From: Streptomyces sp. BR123
GTDB taxonomy: Bacteria > Actinomycetota > Actinomycetes > Streptomycetales > Streptomycetaceae
Length of the DNA stretch: 64,000 bases
NCBI RefSeq assembly: GCF_013401435.1
Contig: NZ_JACBGN010000002.1
Span: 39,250 to 103,249, forward strand
Direction: 5' to 3'
In this document: in pieces, positions 36,401 through 47,600 of the stretch
Numbering within the stretch: position 1 is the stretch's first letter
Layout of the letters: each line of letters opens with the position of its first letter
Translations under genes and position numbers: made by a program
The notes under the pieces: generated by a model
What the model saw: only the letters and a program-made list of their open reading frames with translations
What the model was told of the DNA's origin: nothing
Database searches by the model: none

Positions 36401-39400
36401 CCTGCTTGCGGACGAGGTCGAGGAGCGTGCGCTCCTGCTCGGCGGCCGGGAGGCCGGCGAGGCGCTGCCGCAGACCGGAGGCGCCCGCCGCGCCGGCGGC
36501 GGCGGCGCCCGCGGACCGGCGGGCGGGGACGCGGACGAGCCCGCGCAGCAGCGGGGACAGGGCCCCTGCCCGGGCCTGGGTGCGCAGCCCGGCGGGGTCG
36601 ATGCGCATCAGGACGGGTACGGGCTCGTCGAGGCGGTGCGCGAGGTCGAACAGGTCGAGGCCCTCGGCCGAGGTGAGCGGGGGAAGTCCGCCGCGGGTCA
36701 TGCGGCTGACGTCGGCTTCGGTGAGGCTGCCGGCCATGCCCGAGCCGTCGGCCCACAGGGCCCAGGCCAGGGAGGTGGCGGGGAGCCCGAGGGACCGGCG
36801 GTGGTGGGCGAGGGCGTCGAGGAAGACGTTGGCGGCCGCGTAGTTGCCCTGGCCGGCGCCGCCGAAGACACCGCCGATGGAGGAGAAGAGCAGGAACGCG
36901 GAGAGGTCTTGGTCCCGGGTCAGCTCGTGCAGGTGGACGGCCGCGTCGGCCTTGGGGCGCAGGACGGCGGACAGGCGGTCGGGGGTGAGGGAGGTGATCA
37001 GGCCGTCGTCGAGGACGCCGGCGGTGTGGACGACCGCACCGAGCGGGTGCTCGGCGGGTATCGCCGCCAGGACGGCGGCCAGTGCGTCGCGGTCGGCGAC
37101 GTCGCAGGCGGCCCAGGTCACCGAGGCGGCGCCCGCGGCGGTGAGCTCGTCGGCGAGGCGCTGGGCCTCGGGGGTGGAGCCGCCGCGGCGGCCGACGAGC
37201 AGCAGGTGCCGTACGCCGTGCCCGGCGACGAGGCGGTGGGCGATCAGCCCGCCGAGGAGACCCCCGGCGCCGGTGATCAGTACGGTCGACTCCGGCGCGT
37301 ACCGGACACCGGCCGCGGCCGGCTGCTGCTCTTCCTGCTCGGCCCCCTCCGGCTGCCGGGCCGCGCGGGCGAGGCGCGGCGCGAGGGCGGTGCCGTCGCG
37401 CAGGGCGAGGTCCGGCTCGCCTGCGGCCCGGGCGGCTGCGAGGGCGGCGGGCAGGGCGCGTACGGATTCCTCGGTGCCGTCGGTGTCGAGCAGCAGCAGC
37501 CGGTCGGGGTTCTCGGCCTGGGCGGAACGCAGCAGGCCGCGGACGGCCGCGTGGACGGGGTCGGTGACGGTGCCGGTGGCGCCGTCGCCGGCCGCGACCG
37601 CGCCGGAGGTGAGGACGACCAGGCGGGTGGCGGCGAACCGGTCGCCGGTGAACGGCTCCTCCCCCAGCCAGGTCCGGGCGAGGGCGAGGGCGTGGTGCGT
37701 GGCCCGGTGCACGGCCTCCGCGGACAGTTCCGGCGCGGCGGATCCGGCCGGTGCGCAGGTGGCGAACACGGCGTCGGGGACGGGTGCTCCGGCGTCGACC
37801 GCGGCGGCGAGCTCGGCCGGGTCCGCGTAGACGGCGATCCGGTCGGTGTCCGGGCCGAGCACGGTGGTGGGGACGTCGGCCCCCAGGACCGCCCAGCTGC
37901 CGCGCAGGTCCTCGTCCGCATCCGGGTCGGCCGCAGCGGCGGCGGGCAGCGCCGTCCACTCCGTGCGGAACACCGACTCGTGGTGGGCGGTGCGGGCGGC
38001 CCGGACCTGCTCGGCCGACACGGCCCGCAGGACGAGCCGGTCGACGGTCGCGACGGGCGCGCCCGTCACGTCCGCGATCTCCAGGCGCACGCCGTCGCCC
38101 GCGCCGGTCGGGGCGAGGTGGACGCGCAGGGCGTCGGCGCCGCTCGCGTGGAGGGTCACACCGCTCCAGGCGAACGGGAGCCGGCCCTCGCCCTCGGTGC
38201 CGCCCGCTACGCCGAGGCCCAGGGTGTGCAGGGCCGCGTCCAGCAGCGCCGGGTGGAGGCCGAAGTCCCGGGCCGCGGCGGCGGTTTCCTCGGGGAGGGC
38301 GACCTCGGCGTAGACGCTGTCGCCGTGCCGCCAGGCGGCGGTGAGGCCGCGGAAGGCCGGGCCGTAGCCCATGCCGACCCCGGCCAGGTCGGTGTAGAGG
38401 CCGTCCGTGGCGAGGGGTTCGGCGTCGGCCGGGGGCCACTGCCCGGCCGCGAACACCGACCTGGCGGGGACGGCTGCGCGGGCGAGGACACCGTCGGCGT
38501 GCCGGGTCCAGGGCTCGTCGGTGGCGCTGTCCTGCGGGCGGGAGGAGAGGCTGAAGGAGCGTCGGCCGGAGCCGTCGGCGTCGGGTGCGCTCACGTTGAT
38601 CTGGAGCTGCACGCCTCCGCGTTCGGGCAGGATGAACGGCGCTTCGAGGGTCAGCTCCTCAAGGGTGTCGCAGCCGACCTGGTCACCGGCCCAGACCGCC
38701 AGCTCGACGAAGGCCGTGCCGGGGAGCAGGACGCTGCCCATGACCTGGTGGTCGGCGAGCCAGGGGTGGGTGGCGGCGGACAGCATTCCGGTGAAGGCGA
38801 AGCCGTCGGAGTCGGCGAGTGCGACCGTGGCGCCGAGCAGCGGGTGCGCGGCCGCCTGCAGGCCGGCCGCCGTGAGGTCGCCGATGCGGCTTCCCGGCTC
38901 GATCCAGTAGCGCTGCCGCTGGAAGGCGTAGGTGGGCAGGTCGTCGACCCGGCGGGCGCCGGTGCCGGCGAGGAAGGCCTGCCAGTCGACCCGGATGCCG
39001 TGGACGTGGGCCCGGGCGAGGGCGGCGGTGAGCGCCTCGGCCTCGTCTCGGCCCTTGCGGAGCACGGGAACGAAGACGGCGTCCTCGGCCACGCACTCCT
39101 GCGCGAGGGCGGACAGCACCCCGTCGGGCCCGAGCTCGACGTAGGCCGTCACACCGGCGGCTTCGAGGGTGCGGATGCCGTCGAGGAAGCGGACGGCCTC
39201 GCGGACGTGCCGCACCCAGAAGTCGGCGGAGCCCATCTCGTCGGTGACGACGGCACCGGTCAGGTTCGACACGACCGGGATCCGCGGCGCGGCGAAGGAC
39301 AGCCCCGCCACCACCTGCCGGAAGTCGTCGAGCATGCCGTCCATGTGCGGCGAGTGGAACGCGTGGCTGACCGTCAGCCGCTTGGTCTTGCGGCCCTGCG

Positions 39401-41627
39401 CCTCGAAACCGGACGCGACGGCGACCGCCGCGTCCTCGTCACCGGCCACGACCACCGACTGCGGGCCGTTGACCGCGGCGATGCTCACCCGGTCGCCCTC
39501 GCCGAGCAGCGGCAGGACCTCGTCCTCCGACGCCTGCACCGCGATCATCACACCACCGGCCGGAAGCGCCTGCATCAGCCGACCACGGGCGGCGACCAGC
39601 GTGCACGCGTCGTCCAGGGACAGCACGCCCGCCACGTGCGCGGCGGCGATCTCGCCGATGGAGTGACCGGACACGAAGTCCGGCTTCAGGCCCCACGACT
39701 CGACGAGGCGGAACAGCGCGACCTCGATCGCGAACAGGGCCGGCTGGGTGTACTCGGTCCGGTCCAGGAGCTCCGTGTCGGACCCGAACAGGGCTTCCTT
39801 CAGCGGGAGTTCCAGCCGCTCGCACACCGCGTCCAGCGCCTGCGCGAACACCGGGAAGAAGTCGTACAGCTCACGGCCCATGCCGAGGCGCTGGCTGCCC
39901 TGCCCGGTGAACAGGAAGGCGACCTTCCCACCGACCGGCGAGCCCGTGACCACGCCCGCCGCGGAACCGCCCTCCGCCAGCGCGGCGAGACCGGCCAGCA
40001 GGCCCTCGCGGTCCGCGGCCACGACCGCCGCGCGGTCCTCGAACCGGGCCCGGCCCGTCGCCAGCGACCACGCGATGTCGAGCGGCGCGGCCCCGTCGTG
40101 CTCGCGTGCGTAGGCGAGGAGCCGTGACGCCTGCTCGCGGAGGGCGTCCCGGCCCTTCGCCGAGAGCAGCCACGGCACGGCCCGCGGCGCCGGCTGCGGT
40201 GCGGTGCCGTCGGGCTGCTGCCCGGGGGCGCGGTCGGCCTCCGGTGCCTGCTCGATGATGGTGTGGACGTTGGTGCCGCTGACGCCGAAGGCGGAGACGC
40301 CGGCCCGGTAGGGGCGTCCGGTCTCCGGCCACGGCTGCTGTTCGGTGAGGAGGGAGACCGCGCCGGCCTCCCAGTCGACGTGCGAGGTCGGGGTGTCGAC
40401 GTGCAGGGTCTTCGGCAGGACCCCGTGCCGCATGGCCATGACCATCTTGATGATGCCGGCGATGCCCGCCGTGTTCTGGGTGTGCCCGATGTTCGACTTC
40501 AGGGAGCCCAGCCACAGCGGCCGGCCCTCCGGCCGGTCCTGCCCGTACGTGGCCAGCAGCGCCTGCGCCTCGATCGGGTCGCCGAGCCGGGTGCCCGTGC
40601 CGTGCGCCTCGACGGCGTCGACCTCGGCGGCGGTGAGGCGGGCGCTTTCGAGGGCCTGGCGGATGACGCGCTGCTGGGCGGGCCCGTTGGGGGCGGTGAG
40701 GCCGTTGCTGGCGCCGTCCTGGTTGACGGCGGAGCCGCGGACGAGGGCGAGGACGCGGTGGCCGTTGCGGCGGGCGTCGGAAAGGCGTTCCACGAGGAGG
40801 ACGCCGACGCCCTCGGACCAGCCGGTGCCGTCGGCGGCCGCGGCGAAGGACCTGCAGCGGCCGTCGGGCGACAGGCCGCGCTGGCGGCTGAACTCGACGA
40901 AGACGTCGGGGCCGGCGAGGACGGTGACGCCGGCGGCCAGGGCCAGGGAGCACTCGCCCTGGCGGAGGGCCTGGACGGCCATGTGCAGGGCGACGGAGGA
41001 GGACGAGCAGGCCGTGTCGACGGTGGCGGCGGGGCCCTCCAGGCCGAACACGTAGGCGAGGCGGCCGGAGACGACGCTGGAGGCGGTGCCGGTGAGGAGG
41101 TGTCCCTCCACCCCGTCGGGCAGGTCGCCCGAGCCGGCGCCGTACGCGTTGGCGGACGCACCGACGAAGACGCCGGCCCGGCTGCCGCGGAGGTTCGCCG
41201 GGTCGATGCCGGCGCGCTCGAAGACCTCCCAGGTGGTCTCCAGGAGGAGGCGCTGCTGCGGGTCCATGGCGAGGGCCTCGCGCGGGGATATCCCGAAGAA
41301 GGCCGGGTCGAACTCGGGTGCCTCGTACAGGAATCCGCCGTGGCGGGTGTAGGTGGTGCCCGGGTGGTCGGGGTCGGGGTCGTACAGCGACTCGACGTCC
41401 CAGCCGCGGTCGGCGGGGAAGCCGGAGATGGCGTCGCCGCCGCTCTCGACGAGCTTCCACAGGTCCTCGGGCGAGGCGACTCCGCCGGGCAAGCGGCAGC
41501 TCATGCCGACGATCGCGATGGGTTCGCGGGAGGCGTCGGTGAGCTCCTGGTTCCGGCGGCGCAGCCGCTCGGTTTCCTTGAGGGAGGCCCGCAGCGCTTC
41601 AACGACTTTTTCGTTCGGGGTGGTCAT
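21408..41627 (-). CDS. PKS C: four-module type I PKS (DH-KR; KR; KR; DH-KR)
   Basis: This 6739-aa multienzyme adds four malonyl units. Landmarks: docking helix 1-34; module 1 KS from 35 (Cys207), AT Ser656, DH His960/Asp1130, KR Tyr1596, ACP Ser1768; module 2 KS from 1846 (Cys2018), AT Ser2473, KR Tyr3145, ACP Ser3316; module 3 KS from 3376 (Cys3548), AT Ser3992, KR Tyr4617, ACP Ser4793; module 4 KS from 4854 (Cys5025), AT Ser5477, DH His5785/Asp5961, KR Tyr6421, ACP Ser6609. Its N-terminus ([14 protein letters not shown]) is the class-1b docking type and pairs with the tail of PKS B; its own tail ([15 protein letters not shown]) is the other type. All ATs are malonyl type. The ATG at 41627 is preferred to the GTG at 41630 because GGAG lies 6 bases before the ATG and only 3 before the GTG. 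Only 24 bases separate it from the PKS B stop. Confidence 0.97.
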   Translation of the reverse strand: MTTPNEKVVEALRASLKETERLRRRNQELTDASREPIAIVGMSCRLPGGVASPEDLWKLVESGGDAISGFPADRGWDVESLYDPDPDHPGTTYTRHGGFLYEAPEFDPAFFGISPREALAMDPQQRLLLETTWEVFERAGIDPANLRGSRAGVFVGASANAYGAGSGDLPDGVEGHLLTGTASSVVSGRLAYVFGLEGPAATVDTACSSSSVALHMAVQALRQGECSLALAAGVTVLAGPDVFVEFSRQRGLSPDGRCRSFAAAADGTGWSEGVGVLLVERLSDARRNGHRVLALVRGSAVNQDGASNGLTAPNGPAQQRVIRQALESARLTAAEVDAVEAHGTGTRLGDPIEAQALLATYGQDRPEGRPLWLGSLKSNIGHTQNTAGIAGIIKMVMAMRHGVLPKTLHVDTPTSHVDWEAGAVSLLTEQQPWPETGRPYRAGVSAFGVSGTNVHTIIEQAPEADRAPGQQPDGTAPQPAPRAVPWLLSAKGRDALREQASRLLAYAREHDGAAPLDIAWSLATGRARFEDRAAVVAADREGLLAGLAALAEGGSAAGVVTGSPVGGKVAFLFTGQGSQRLGMGRELYDFFPVFAQALDAVCERLELPLKEALFGSDTELLDRTEYTQPALFAIEVALFRLVESWGLKPDFVSGHSIGEIAAAHVAGVLSLDDACTLVAARGRLMQALPAGGVMIAVQASEDEVLPLLGEGDRVSIAAVNGPQSVVVAGDEDAAVAVASGFEAQGRKTKRLTVSHAFHSPHMDGMLDDFRQVVAGLSFAAPRIPVVSNLTGAVVTDEMGSADFWVRHVREAVRFLDGIRTLEAAGVTAYVELGPDGVLSALAQECVAEDAVFVPVLRKGRDEAEALTAALARAHVHGIRVDWQAFLAGTGARRVDDLPTYAFQRQRYWIEPGSRIGDLTAAGLQAAAHPLLGATVALADSDGFAFTGMLSAATHPWLADHQVMGSVLLPGTAFVELAVWAGDQVGCDTLEELTLEAPFILPERGGVQLQINVSAPDADGSGRRSFSLSSRPQDSATDEPWTRHADGVLARAAVPARSVFAAGQWPPADAEPLATDGLYTDLAGVGMGYGPAFRGLTAAWRHGDSVYAEVALPEETAAAARDFGLHPALLDAALHTLGLGVAGGTEGEGRLPFAWSGVTLHASGADALRVHLAPTGAGDGVRLEIADVTGAPVATVDRLVLRAVSAEQVRAARTAHHESVFRTEWTALPAAAAADPDADEDLRGSWAVLGADVPTTVLGPDTDRIAVYADPAELAAAVDAGAPVPDAVFATCAPAGSAAPELSAEAVHRATHHALALARTWLGEEPFTGDRFAATRLVVLTSGAVAAGDGATGTVTDPVHAAVRGLLRSAQAENPDRLLLLDTDGTEESVRALPAALAAARAAGEPDLALRDGTALAPRLARAARQPEGAEQEEQQPAAAGVRYAPESTVLITGAGGLLGGLIAHRLVAGHGVRHLLLVGRRGGSTPEAQRLADELTAAGAASVTWAACDVADRDALAAVLAAIPAEHPLGAVVHTAGVLDDGLITSLTPDRLSAVLRPKADAAVHLHELTRDQDLSAFLLFSSIGGVFGGAGQGNYAAANVFLDALAHHRRSLGLPATSLAWALWADGSGMAGSLTEADVSRMTRGGLPPLTSAEGLDLFDLAHRLDEPVPVLMRIDPAGLRTQARAGALSPLLRGLVRVPARRSAGAAAAGAAGASGLRQRLAGLPAAEQERTLLDLVRKQVASALGYPNAAAVEPGRSFKELGFDSLTAVELRNLLGEATGRRLPATLVFDYPTATALARYLHEELFGDLADDAATGAGAAGAGRLPARRRAAASARAAATDDDPIAIVAMNCRFPGGITSPEDLWRMLAEGRDGITAFPADRGWDLDTLHSDDPDREGTSYVREGGFLHEAADFDAAFFGISPREALAMDPQQRLLLETTWETFERAGIDPTALRGSRTGVFVGSNAQDYLQLWLDDGDGLEGHLGTGNAASVVSGRISYTFGLEGPAVTIDTACSSSLVTLHLAAQALRRGECAMALAGAVTIMSTPGAFTEFSRQRGLAGDGRIKAFAAAADGTIWSEGVGLLLLERLSDARRNGHPVLAVVRGTAVNQDGASNGLTAPNGPSQQRVIREALADAGLTAAEVDAVEAHGTGTRLGDPIEAQALLATYGQDRPEGRPLFLGSVKSNIGHTQAVAGAAGVIKMVMAMRHGLLPQTLHIDEPTPYVDWTAGDIELLTEQRDWPETGRPRRAGISSFGYSGTNAHAVLEQAPQHTAEPASAEPLTPTGSGLPVLPWTVSGRTAAALRAQAARLRPAAADALAASGARGALDLGHSLAVHRAALEHRAVLFGEPSDGEALLARLDALAAGEQAPGLVQGSASGGGLAFLFTGQGSQRLGMGRELYDACPVYAEAFDAVCEKLALPLKDVLFGTDSALLDRTEWTQPALFAVEVALFRLVESWGVRADFVAGHSIGEIAAAHVAGVLSLDDACTLVAARGRLMQALPAGGAMIALQASEDEVLPLLTDRVGIAAVNGPQSVVVAGDEDAAVALAESFGGRKTKRLTVSHAFHSPHMDGMLDDYREVVEGLSFEAPRIPVVSCLTGAVVTDEMASADFWVRHVREAVRFLDGVRALEAAGATTFIELGPDGVLSALAQECLTGAADVAFAPVLRAGRPEAETAVAAVARAYVRGVEVDWSAFFAGTGAERVELPTYAFQRQRYWPEKSAARGRTAPAVAPGAVDARFWEAVEHGDLASLAAELEVDADAPFSELVPALSAWRRQGQDQSEVDGWRYRVSWKPLADAAAGGVRLSGAWLVVTPAGGADGVSAVAEALAGRGAEVRQVVVEPGADRGAVAGLLAEAGSVAGVVSLLALDEAADVVATAVLVQALGDAGVEAPLWCLTRGAVSVGRSDRLVSAVQAQTWGLGRVAALEVPARWGGLVDLPEVWDERAMGRLVGLLAGGAAGEDQAAVRSSGVFGRRLVRAARAEGSASWTPSGTVLVTGGTGALGGRVARWLAGAGAERLVLTSRRGADAPGAAELAAELSELGVEVSVVACDAADRDAVRALLTAEAETLTAVVHTAGVLDDGVLDALTPERFESVLRAKATSALHLHELTVELGIELSAFVLFSSMSGTIGAAGQANYAAANAHLDALAEQRRAAGLAATSLAWGPWAEGGMAADEALEARMRRGGVPPMNADLALTALRQAVGSDDAALTIADFDWATFAPGFTAVRAGRLLGDLPEVEAATAGTQPAGDRTDRSGVPLAAHLGSLTESDREPFLLDLVRTRVAEVLGHSGAEDVEAGRAFREIGFDSLTAVELRNRLGATTGLRLPATLVYDYPTPAALAAHLLAELLGTHAAATDQAAAAATADDDPIAIVAMSCRFPGGVRTPEDLWQLLASGTDAISDLPLDRGWDLDSLYDADPGAEGTSYTRQGGFLYDAADFDADFFGISPREALAMDPQQRLLLETSWEAFERAGIDPESLRGSQAGVFVGTNGQDYLSVLLEDPSGLEGHLGTGNAASVVSGRLSYVFGLEGPAVTVDTACSSSLVALHWAIQALRNGECDLALAGGVTVMSTPGTFIEFSRQRGLAADGRIKAFAAGADGTGWGEGVGMLLVERLSDAQRNGHPVLAVVRGSAVNQDGASNGLTAPNGPSQQRVIRQALASAGLSAADVDAVEAHGTGTTLGDPIEAQALLATYGRNRTDGTPLLLGSIKSNIGHTQAAAGVAGVIKMVLAIQHGVLPQSLHIDAPSHRVDWEAGEIELLTERRDWPETGRPRRAGISSFGFSGTNAHTIIEQAPPAQTAPEAEENPLPLPLLVSAKSEAALRAQADGLHARLLADPALRPADVGATLATGRSAFEERAAVVAADRAGLLAGLTALAAGDSAAGLVTGSPVGGKVAFLFTGQGSQRLGMGRELYDAFPVFADALDEVCARFGLDVPLKDVLFGTDAAVLDRTEYTQPALFAVEVALFRLVAGWGLKPDFLSGHSIGEIAAAHVAGVLSLEDACALVAARGRLMQALPAGGAMIAVQASEDEVLPLLAGTDRVSIAAINGPQAVVVAGDEDAAAAIAEAFQAQGRKTKRLTVSHAFHSPHMDAMLDDFRRVVDGLSFDAPRIPVVSNLTGALVSDEMGSADFWVRHVREAVRFLDGVRALEAAGVTTYVELGPDGVLSALGQECVRETGAAFVPAVRKGRPEAETVMAALARSHVRGIPVDWQAVYGAGAVRVDLPTYAFQRRRYWPEAALVQRRVAAGSGSAADGLRYRVSWKPLADAAAAARLSGAWLVVTPAGGVDGVSAVVEALAGRGAEVRQVVVESGADRGALAGLLSEAGSVPVAGVVSLLALNEDAGVVPTAVLVQALGDAGVEAPLWCLTRGAVSVGRSDRLVSAVQAQTWGLGRVAALELPERWGGLVDLPEVWDERAMARLVGLLAGGVAGEDQGAVRSSGVFGRRIVRVSASTSESWTPSGTVLVTGGTGALGGHVARWLAGAGAGRLVLTSRRGADAPGAAELAAELAELGAEVSVVACDAADRDALRTLLAAEAENLTAVVHTAGVLDDGVLDSLTPDRFESVLRAKAVSALHLHELTVELGIELSAFVLFSSVTGIWGTAGQANYAAANAYLDALAEQRRAAGLAATSIAWGPWAEGGMAADEALEARMRQGGVPPMAAESALDALQRALDAHDTVVAVADVDWERFAPGFTTVRPSRLLAELPEARGAFAFAGRAGGEGPGDTSAGGRHSLTERLAGLTAAERDRLLLDLVRKEVAAVLGHAGADSIAAGRAFKELGFDSLTAVELRNRLGAATGLRLPATLIYDYPTSADLADQLRAELLGTEAESAAAIPAVRAAAADDPIAIVAMSCRFPGGVRTPEELWQLLAAGGDAIGEFPADRGWDAEELFGPRLGQDASYAREGGFLYDVAEFDPAFFGISPREALAMDPQQRLLLETSWEAFERAGIDPSSVRGSQTGVFVGTNGQDYLSLVLNSADGGDGFMSTGNSASVVSGRLSYVFGLEGPAVTVDTACSASLVALHLAVQALRSGECSIALAGGVTVMSTPGAFVEFSRQGGLAADGRIKAFAAGADGTGWGEGVGMLLVERLSDAQANGHPVLAVVRGSAVNQDGASNGLTAPNGPSQQRVIRAALTSAGLSAAEVDVVEAHGTGTKLGDPIEAQALLATYGQDRSADQPLLLGSIKSNIGHTQAAAGVAGVIKMVMAMRHGVLPQTLHVDEPTPHVDWTAGDIELLTEQRAWPETGRPRRAGVSSFGVSGTNAHTILEQAPPTATAPEPADSAEPESPGTWPWILSGRTETALRQQAARLLAHLDGHGELRPLDIGHSLAAGRAVLDHRAVIVAEAGEEYREALTALAAGDSAAGLTQGVARAERQVAFLFTGQGSQRLGMGRELYGTHPVFADALDAICARMDAHLELPLRDVLFGADAELLDRTEYTQPGLFAVEVALYRLVESWGVRPDFLSGHSIGEIAAAHVAGVLSLEDACALVAARGRLMQALPAGGVMVAVQASEGEVLPLLGDTDRVSIAAVNGPQSVVVAGDEDVAVAIAAHFEAEGRKTKRLTVSHAFHSPHMDGMLADFRKVAEQLTYAAPRIPVVSNLTGALAGDDMASADFWVRHVREAVRFLDGVRTLEAAGVTAYLELGPDGVLSALAQDCLTADGSTDSAVFVALLRKGRQEAESLAAALGRAHVQGVTVDWTAYFSGTGARQVDLPTYAFQRERYWVDSFAAAEDAASLGIAAAGHPLLGAAVELPGTGGFLFTGRLSRRTHPWLADHVVADSVVVPGAVLVELALRAGDEAGCGHLEELTGEEPLVLPEDGAVQLRLTVGGADDTGRRPVEIHSRTEAGEGDGPSGGAWSRHATGFLTADAAEGAGGPAEAHSTAPWPPADADEVPVDAVRDRLAAAGLHHGPALRTLTGVWVRGEEVFAQARLSDGLRASAGGFALHPALLDTAVQALAATADTGDSAAREALTWRGMALHAVGADSLRLRITARAGSGTVSVELADEQGAPVASVREMVTRELDAERFAAAPDGASPDGLFRLDWVRTAAQARPAAATLAVIASSGTATDTQAGLGAALGRAGVPAAAYEDLGALEAAVAAGKQPLPDTVVVPFMTPAATAATGTAGISAPDADRLAQDAREVTHRVLATVQGWLDNGRFAGARLAVVTRGAVAAHGDIEAGDLAHTPVWGLLRAAQTEHPDRFVLVDLDDAEASARALPAALASAEPELAVRGGALYAPRLARADARTAATGEPAGRIDTRGTVLVTGAGGGLAGLLARHLVAEHGVRHLLLTGRRGADTDTAPELTDQLVALGAEVTWAACDVADREALAALLESVPAERPLTAVVHTAAVLDDGIVDLLTPERVDRVLRPKVEGALHLHELTRHLDLSAFVLFSAAAGTLGAAGQANYAAANVFLDALARHRRARGLAALSLVWGMWAEERGMAGRLTEAEQERAARGGVTPLSAAEGLALFDAALAAGDDEPVLLPVGLDLPTLRARAADGGLLPVFRGLVRTPVRQRRTASPVPGANGAADTAATASTGTGAQTLTERLAGVPAAERERTVVDLVRSQAAAVLGYRSAEAIGEEQAFKELGFDSLTAVELRNRLGAAAGFRLPATLIYDHPTPAALARHLLDEVAPDGTAERKLSVLEELDRLESTFSSLDPAELAAAAGDDAAHARIAVRLQTLLAQWNDARRTDGATTTADEIEDASDDELFALIDKKFGQG
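21680..27068 (-). other. PKS C module 4: KS-AT(malonyl)-DH-KR-ACP, atypical DH and KR motifs, plus docking tail
   Basis: KS and AT look normal. The DH keeps its His (HVVAD, with Asp for the usual Gly) and DTAVQ, but the YGPxFxGL motif is HHGPALRTL. The KR has LDD in the form AVLDD and Tyr6421, but the catalytic Ser position is Ala (FSAAAG, codon 22406-22404), and its cofactor loop ends in LA rather than LG (TGAGGGLAG). Colinearity predicts C=C, but the motif changes make the loop uncertain. Confidence 0.88.
27130..31502 (-). other. PKS C module 3: KS-AT(malonyl)-KR-ACP lacking the dimerization element
   Basis: KS, AT and ACP are normal. After the AT end ([11 protein letters not shown]) the sequence passes almost directly into the KR ([10 protein letters not shown]). 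The FWxAV...LPALSAW element seen in every other KR-only module is absent. The AT Ser to KR Tyr distance is 625 residues, against 671-707 in the sister modules. The KR has LDD (B-type) together with Trp at the position that marks A-type KRs (GIWGTAGQ); LDD normally decides for B-type. Confidence 0.9.
31560..36092 (-). other. PKS C module 2: KS-AT(malonyl)-KR(B)-ACP
   Basis: The KS carries TIDTACSSS, the AT GHSIGE and HAFH. A dimerization element (DARFWEAV...LVPALSAW) precedes the KR, which has [12 protein letters not shown] and intact Ser-Tyr-Asn. A B-type hydroxyl is predicted. The KR half is nearly the same sequence as in module 3 and in module 2 of PKS A. Confidence 0.93.
36205..41525 (-). 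other. PKS C module 1: KS-AT(malonyl)-DH-KR(B)-ACP
   Basis: The KS has DTACSSSS and an unusual HTQNTAG in place of HTQAAAG; it takes the chain across the B-to-C protein junction. The DH is canonical (HQVMG...[14 protein letters not shown]). The KR has [12 protein letters not shown] and an intact SS...NYAAAN set, so C=C is predicted. Its AT segment is about 97% identical at DNA level to that of PKS A module 2. Confidence 0.93.
39661..40080 (-). repeat. Long direct repeat, copy 1 (AT domain of C module 1)
   Basis: This 420-bp AT segment aligns without gaps to 59744-60163 with about 12 differences counted by eye (about 97% identity), higher than between other AT pairs in the window. It covers the AT N-terminal half up to the active-site Ser. 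Recent duplication or gene conversion is the likely cause. Confidence 0.85.
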
Positions 41628-41633
41628 CACTTA

Positions 41634-41637
41634 CTCC
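41634..41637 (-). promoter_or_regulatory. Ribosome binding site of PKS C
   Basis: GGAG lies 6 bases before the ATG at 41627, inside the 24-base gap after the PKS B stop. This tight spacing suggests translational coupling of B and C. Confidence 0.65.
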
Positions 41638-41651
41638 GCACTTCGGGCACG

Positions 41652-44600
41652 TCAGAAGTTGCTGTTGCTGGTCGGGTTGCCGGGGGTTTCGTCGTCCTCG
41701 GGACCGCCACCGCCGTCGAGGGCGAGGTCGAGGAGGTCCTGGAGGTCCATCTCGTCGATGGAGGCGACGGGGTCGGCGGTCTCCGGGCCGGTGGTGTCGG
41801 CGTCGGCCGCGGTGTCGGGTCCGGCGAGCCGGAGGAGGGTGTCGAGGAGTCCTGCGGCGCGGATGCGGCCCAGGGGGATGCCGGCGAGGGTCCGGCGCAG
41901 TTCGGCGTCCTGCGGGTCGGTGTCCGGGTCCGCAGCGCCGCCGATGGCGCCGGCCGCCGCGCCGCTGCCGGTTTCCCCGGTGAAGAGGGTGCGGAGCAGG
42001 TGGCGGGTCAGGGCCTGCGGGTTGGGGTAGTCGAAGACGAGGCTGGACGGCAGCCGCAGCCCGCACGCCGTGCCGAGGCGGCCCTGCAGGTCGACCGCGG
42101 TCAGGGAGTCGAAGCCGAGGTCCTTGAACGCCCGGTCGGGTGCGACGGCGTCCGCGGACGGGTGGCCGAGGGCCGTGGCCGCGTGCTCGCGCACGAGGTC
42201 GAGGAGGGCGGTCTCCCGGTCGTCCCCGGACAGGTCGGCCAGCCGGCGGAGCAGTTCCGCTGCCGGGTCGCCGGCCGTGGCCGCACCGCCGGACTCCGTG
42301 TCCCGGCCCAGTGCGGCGCGTACCTCGGGCAGGTCGCCGATGAGCGGGCGGGGCCGGGCCGCGGCGAACACGGGCGCGAACCGCGCCCAGTCGACGTCGG
42401 CGGCGGTCACCGCCGGGTCCGGGCCCGCGAGGGCCCGTTCCAGGGCCAGCAGGTTCGTCGCCGGGGCGACGGGCGGCAGCCCGCGCCGGGTGAGCTGCTC
42501 CTCCGCGTCGCCCTCGGCGGCCATGCCGCCGTCGGCCCACGGCCCCCAGGCGATCGCCGTGGCGGCGAGCCCGCGGGCGGCGCGGCGTTCGGCGAGCGCG
42601 TCGAGGAAGGTGTTCGCTGCGGCGTACGCTCCCTGGCCGCCGCTGCCCCAGGTGCCGGCGATGGACGAGAAGAGGACGAACGCGTCGAGGGAGTCCGGCG
42701 CGTCGAACAGGGCGTCGAGGTGGACGGCGCCGGCGGTCTTGGCGGTGACGACCCGGGCGAAGCCGGGCAGGTCGGTGCCGGTGCCGGGCGGCTGGGAGAC
42801 GCCGGCGGCGTGGACCACGGCGCGGACCGGGGTGCCGTCTGCCGCGAGGCCTGCGACGAGCGCTGCGAGCGCGTCCCGGTCGGTGACGTCGCACGCGGCG
42901 AGGGTCACGGCCGTGCCGAGCGCTTCGAGCTCCGTACGGATCCCGTCGGCGCCGGGCGCGTCGGCGCCGCTGCGGCTGACGAGGACGACCCGTTCCGCGC
43001 CGCGTTCGGCGAGGCGCCGGGCCACGTGGCGGCCGAGGGCGCCGGTGCCGCCGGTGACGAGCACGGTGCCGCGCGGGGTCCACCGGGCGGTGGAGCCGGT
43101 GGCGGCCGGGGTGGCGCGGACGAGGCGGCGTACGAGGGTGCCGGCGGGGCGGATCGCGAGCTGGTCCTCGTCGCCGGCGCCGGTGAGCACCTCGGCCAGC
43201 CGGGACAGGCTGCGGTCGTCGCACACCTCGGGCAGGTCGACGAGTCCGCCCCAGCGGGCGGGGTGCTCCAGGGCGACGACCCGGCCCAGGCCCCAGACGT
43301 GGGACTGGGCGGCGCCGCCGAGGGGGTCGCCGGGGGTGGCGGCGACGGCGCCGCGGGTGATGCACCACAGCGGTGCGTCGCCGCAGCCGGGGTCCGCAGC
43401 GGGGTCGGTGAGCACGGAGGCGAGGGCGTGGCCGAGGGCGAGTCCGACGGGCACTCCGGGGTGCTCGGGGTGCGGCCGCTCGTCGAGCGCGAGGAGCGAC
43501 AGGATGCCGGTGACCGGCTCCCGGCCGTCGGCGGTCGCCGACGCCTCGCGCAGCCGCTCGTCCAGGCGGGCCCGCAGAACCGCCGGGTCGCCGTCGGCGG
43601 TGTCGAGCGGGAGCGGCAGGATCCGCGCTCCGCCGGCGCCGATGCGGTCGGTGAGGGCGCGCACCCACGGGTCCTCGGCCTGCGGGGCCGGTACGGCGAC
43701 CAGCCAGGTGCCGGCGGGGGCTGCTGCTCCGGTGGCCTGCCCGCCGGTCCACGGCTGCCAGGTGACGCGGTAGAGCAGGGAGTCGGCCTGCGCCTGGGCC
43801 TGCCGGCCGCGCCGCCAGGCGGACAGGGCGGGCAGGGCGGCGCCGATCGGCTGGTCGCCGTCGATGGCGAACTCGTCGGCGAGCGCGGCCAGGTCGGCCC
43901 GTTCGACGACGTCCCAGAACCGGGCGTCGGCCTCGCTTCCGGCCGGGCCGCCCTGCTCCGGCCCGCCGGCGTTCGCGACGGCGGGCTCGGGCCAGTGGCG
44001 CCGCGCCTGGAAGGGGTAGGTGGGCAGGTCGACGCGCCGGGCGCCGGTGCCGGCGTAGAACGCCGTCCAGTCGACGGCCGCGCCGCGGACATGGGCCAGG
44101 CCGAGGGCGGTGAGGACGGTCTCGGCCTCGGGCCGGCCCGTGCGCAGGACGGGCGCGAACACGGCTTCCCCGGTCACGCAGTCCTGGGCGAGGGCGGAGA
44201 GCACGCCGTCGGGGCCGAGTTCGAGGTACGTGGTGACGCCGGCGGCTTCCAGGGCGCGGATGCCGTCGAGGAAGCGGACGGCCTCGCGGACGTGCCGTAC
44301 CCAGAAGTCCGCCGATGCCATCTCGTCGGTGACGAGGGCGCCGGTCAGGCAGGACACGACCGGGATGCGCGGGGCGGCGTACGACAGGCCCTCGGCGACC
44401 TTGCGGAAGTCGGCGAGCATGCCGTCCATGTGGGGCGAGTGGAAGGCGTGGCTGACAGCGAGCCGCTTGGCCTTGCGGTCGGTGAACGACTCGGTGACGG
44501 CGACCGCCGCGTCCTCGTCACCGGCGATCACGACGGACTGCGGGCCGTTGACCGCGGCGATGCCCACCCGGTCGCCCTCGCCGAGCAGCGGCAGGACCTC

Positions 44601-47600
44601 GTCCTCCGACGCCTGCACCGCGATCATCACGCCACCGGCCGGGAGCGCCTGCATCAGCCGGCCGCGGGCCGCCACCAGGGCGCACGCGTCGTCCAGGGAC
44701 AGCACCCCGGCCACGTGCGCGGCGGCGATCTCGCCGATCGAGTGGCCGGACAGGAAGTCCGGCTGCAGGCCCAGGCTCTCCAGGAGTCGGAACAGGGCCA
44801 CCTCGACGGCGAACAGGGCCGGCTGGGTGTACTCCGTCCGGTCGAGCAGTGCCGAGTCGGAGCCGAACAGCACGTCCTTCAGCGGCAGTTCGAGGTGGGC
44901 GTCGAGCCGCTCGCACACCGCGTCCAGCGCGGCGGCGAACGCGGGCCGGTTCGCGTACAGCTCCCGGCCCGCGCCGAGGCGCTGGCTGCCCTGTCCGGTG
45001 AACAGGAAGGCCAGCCGGCCGCCGGACACCGTCCCGCGGATCAGCCCGGGGGTCGGCTCGTCGGCCGCGAGCGCGGTGAGCGCGTCCAGCAGGCCCGCAC
45101 GGTCGGCGGCGGCGAACGCCGCCCGGTGTTCGAGGGCCGCACGGCCGGTGGCCAGCGAGTACGCCAGGTCGACGAGACCGGAGCCGTCCTCGCCCCGGGC
45201 TTCGGTGGTCGCTTCGGCCACGGGCAGCAGCCGGGCGGCCTGGGCGCGGAGCGCCTGCGGGTTCCTGGCCGACAGGACGTACGGGAACGGCGCGGCGGCC
45301 GGTGCCGTCGGGGCCGGCGCGGGCCGGTCCGCGGGCTCCGGGGCCTGCTCGATGATGGTGTGGGCGTTGGTGCCGCTGATGCCGAAGGAGGACACCGCGG
45401 CGCGCCGCGGCCGGCTGGTCCCGGGCCAGGCCGTGGCCTCGGTCAGCAGGGCGATGTCGCCGGCGGTCCAGTCGACGTGCGGGGTGGGCTCGTCCACGTG
45501 CAGGGTCTGCGGGAGCACGCCGTGGCGCATGGCCATGACCATCTTGATGACACCCGCCACACCGGCCGCGGCCTGCGTGTGGCCGATGTTGGACTTGACC
45601 GAGCCGAGGAGCAGCGGCCGGCCGGCCGGCCGGTCCTGCCCGTACGTGGCCAGCAGGGCCTGCGCCTCGATCGGGTCGCCCAGCCGGGTACCCGTACCGT
45701 GCGCCTCGACCGCGTCCACGTCGGCGGCCGACAGGCCCGCGCTCGCCAGGGCGGCACGGATGACGCGCTGCTGGGCAGGTCCGTTGGGGGCGGTGAGCCC
45801 GTTGCTCGCACCGTCCTGGTTGACGGCCGAGCCGCGGACGACGGCCAGCACCGGGTGGCCGTTGCGGCGGGCGTCCGACAGCCGCTCCACGAGCAGCATG
45901 CCGACGCCCTCGCCCCAGCCCGTACCGTCCGCTCCGGCCGCGAACGCCTTGCAGCGGCCGTCGGGGGCGAGCCCGCCCTGGTGGCTGAACTCGCTGAAGG
46001 TGCCCGGCGTCGACATGACCGTCACGCCGCCCGCGAGCGCCAGGCTGCACTCGCCGGCCCGCAGGGCCTGGATCGCCCAGTGCAGGGCGACCAGCGAGGA
46101 CGAGCAGGCGGTGTCGACGGTGACGGCCGGGCCTTCCAGGCCCAGGGCGTAGGCGACGCGGCCGGACATGACGCTGCCCGCGTTGCCGGTCATGACGTGG
46201 CCGAGGACGCCGTCCGTGTCGGCGGACCGCTCCAGCTGGGCGTCGTAGCCGGTGTAGGCGGCGCCGACGAACACGCCGGCGCGGCTGCCGCGCAGCGACG
46301 ACGGGTCGATGCCGGCCCGTTCGACGGTCTCCCAGGAGGCCTCCAGCAGGAGGCGCTGCTGCGGGTCCATGGCCAGGGCCTCGCGGGGCGAGATCCCGAA
46401 GAAGTCGGCGTCGAAGGAGTCGGCGTCGTAGAGGAATCCGCCCTGGAAGGGCCGGCCGTGGCCGTCCTCGGCGGCGCGCAGCTCGGCGGTGTCCCAGCCG
46501 CGGTTGCCGGGGAGTCCGGCGATGGCGTCGCCGCCGGTCTCGACGAGACGCCACAGCTCCTCGGGGGTGCGGACGCCTCCGGGGTAGCGGCAGCTCATGG
46601 CGACGATCGCGATGGGGTCGTCGGCGGCGGCCGTACCGGACCCGCCCTGTGCCGCGTCCCGGTCGAACGTGTCGTCCTCGCCGAGGAGTTCGGCGCGCAC
46701 CCGGTGGGCGAGCGCCGTGGGCGTCGGGTAGTCGAAGACGAGGGTGCTGGCCAGGCGCAGGCCGGTGGCCGCACCGAGCCGGTTGCGGAACTCGACGGCG
46801 GTCAGCGAGTCGAAGCCGAGGTCCTTGAACGCCTTGGCGGGCTCGATGTGTTCTGCCGAGGCGTGGCCGAGGACGGCGGCGACCTGCGCCCGTACGACGT
46901 CGAGCAGGGCGCGGTCCTGTTCGGGGCGGGTGAGGCCGGCGAGCCGTTCGGCGAGCGGTGTGCCGCCGTCGGTCCGGGTGCGCGCGGTACGGCGTCCCGC
47001 CGGGCCCAGCAGCTCCCGGAACACGGGGGCGACCGGGCCGGGTGCGGCGGCGTCGCGGAGGGCGGCCGGGTTCAGGCGGGCGGGTACGAGGGCGGGCCGG
47101 CCGGAGGCCAGTGCGGCGTCGAGCAGAGCCATGCCGTCGGCGGCGGTGAGGGCGCCCATGCCCTGCTGCTCCATGCGGCGCAGGTGGGCCTCGCCGAGTC
47201 CGCGGGTCATGCCGCTGGCGTCGGCCCACAGGCCCCAGGCCAGCGCGGTGGCGGGCAGGCCCTGGTGGTGGCGGTGTTCGGCGAGGGCGTCCAGGAGGAC
47301 GTTCGCGCAGGCGTAGTTGGCCTGGCCGGCGCTGCCGAGGGTGCCGGCGGCGGCGGAGTAGAGGACGAACGCGGTGACCGGCAGGTCGCGGGTCAGCTCG
47401 TGCAGGTGGAGGGCGGCGACGGCCTTCGGCTGCAGGACGGTGTCCAGGCGTTCGGGGGTGAGGGAGCCGATCACGCCGTCGTCGAGGACGCCCGCCGTGT
47501 GGACCACGGTGGTGAGGGGGTGCGCGGCGGGGATCGCGGACAGGACGGCGGCCAGGGCGTCGCGGTCGGCGGCGTCGCAGGCGGCCCAGGTGACCTCGGC

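Noticed and set aside
20766..40127. A 6453-codon open frame on the plus strand, and another of 3616 codons at 653-11503, plus several over 1000 codons
   Set aside because: They lie antisense to PKS genes that have full domain motifs. High G+C with G/C at third positions removes stop codons from the mirrored frame; the proteins are Gly/Arg/Val-rich, without recognisable domains or ribosome binding sites.
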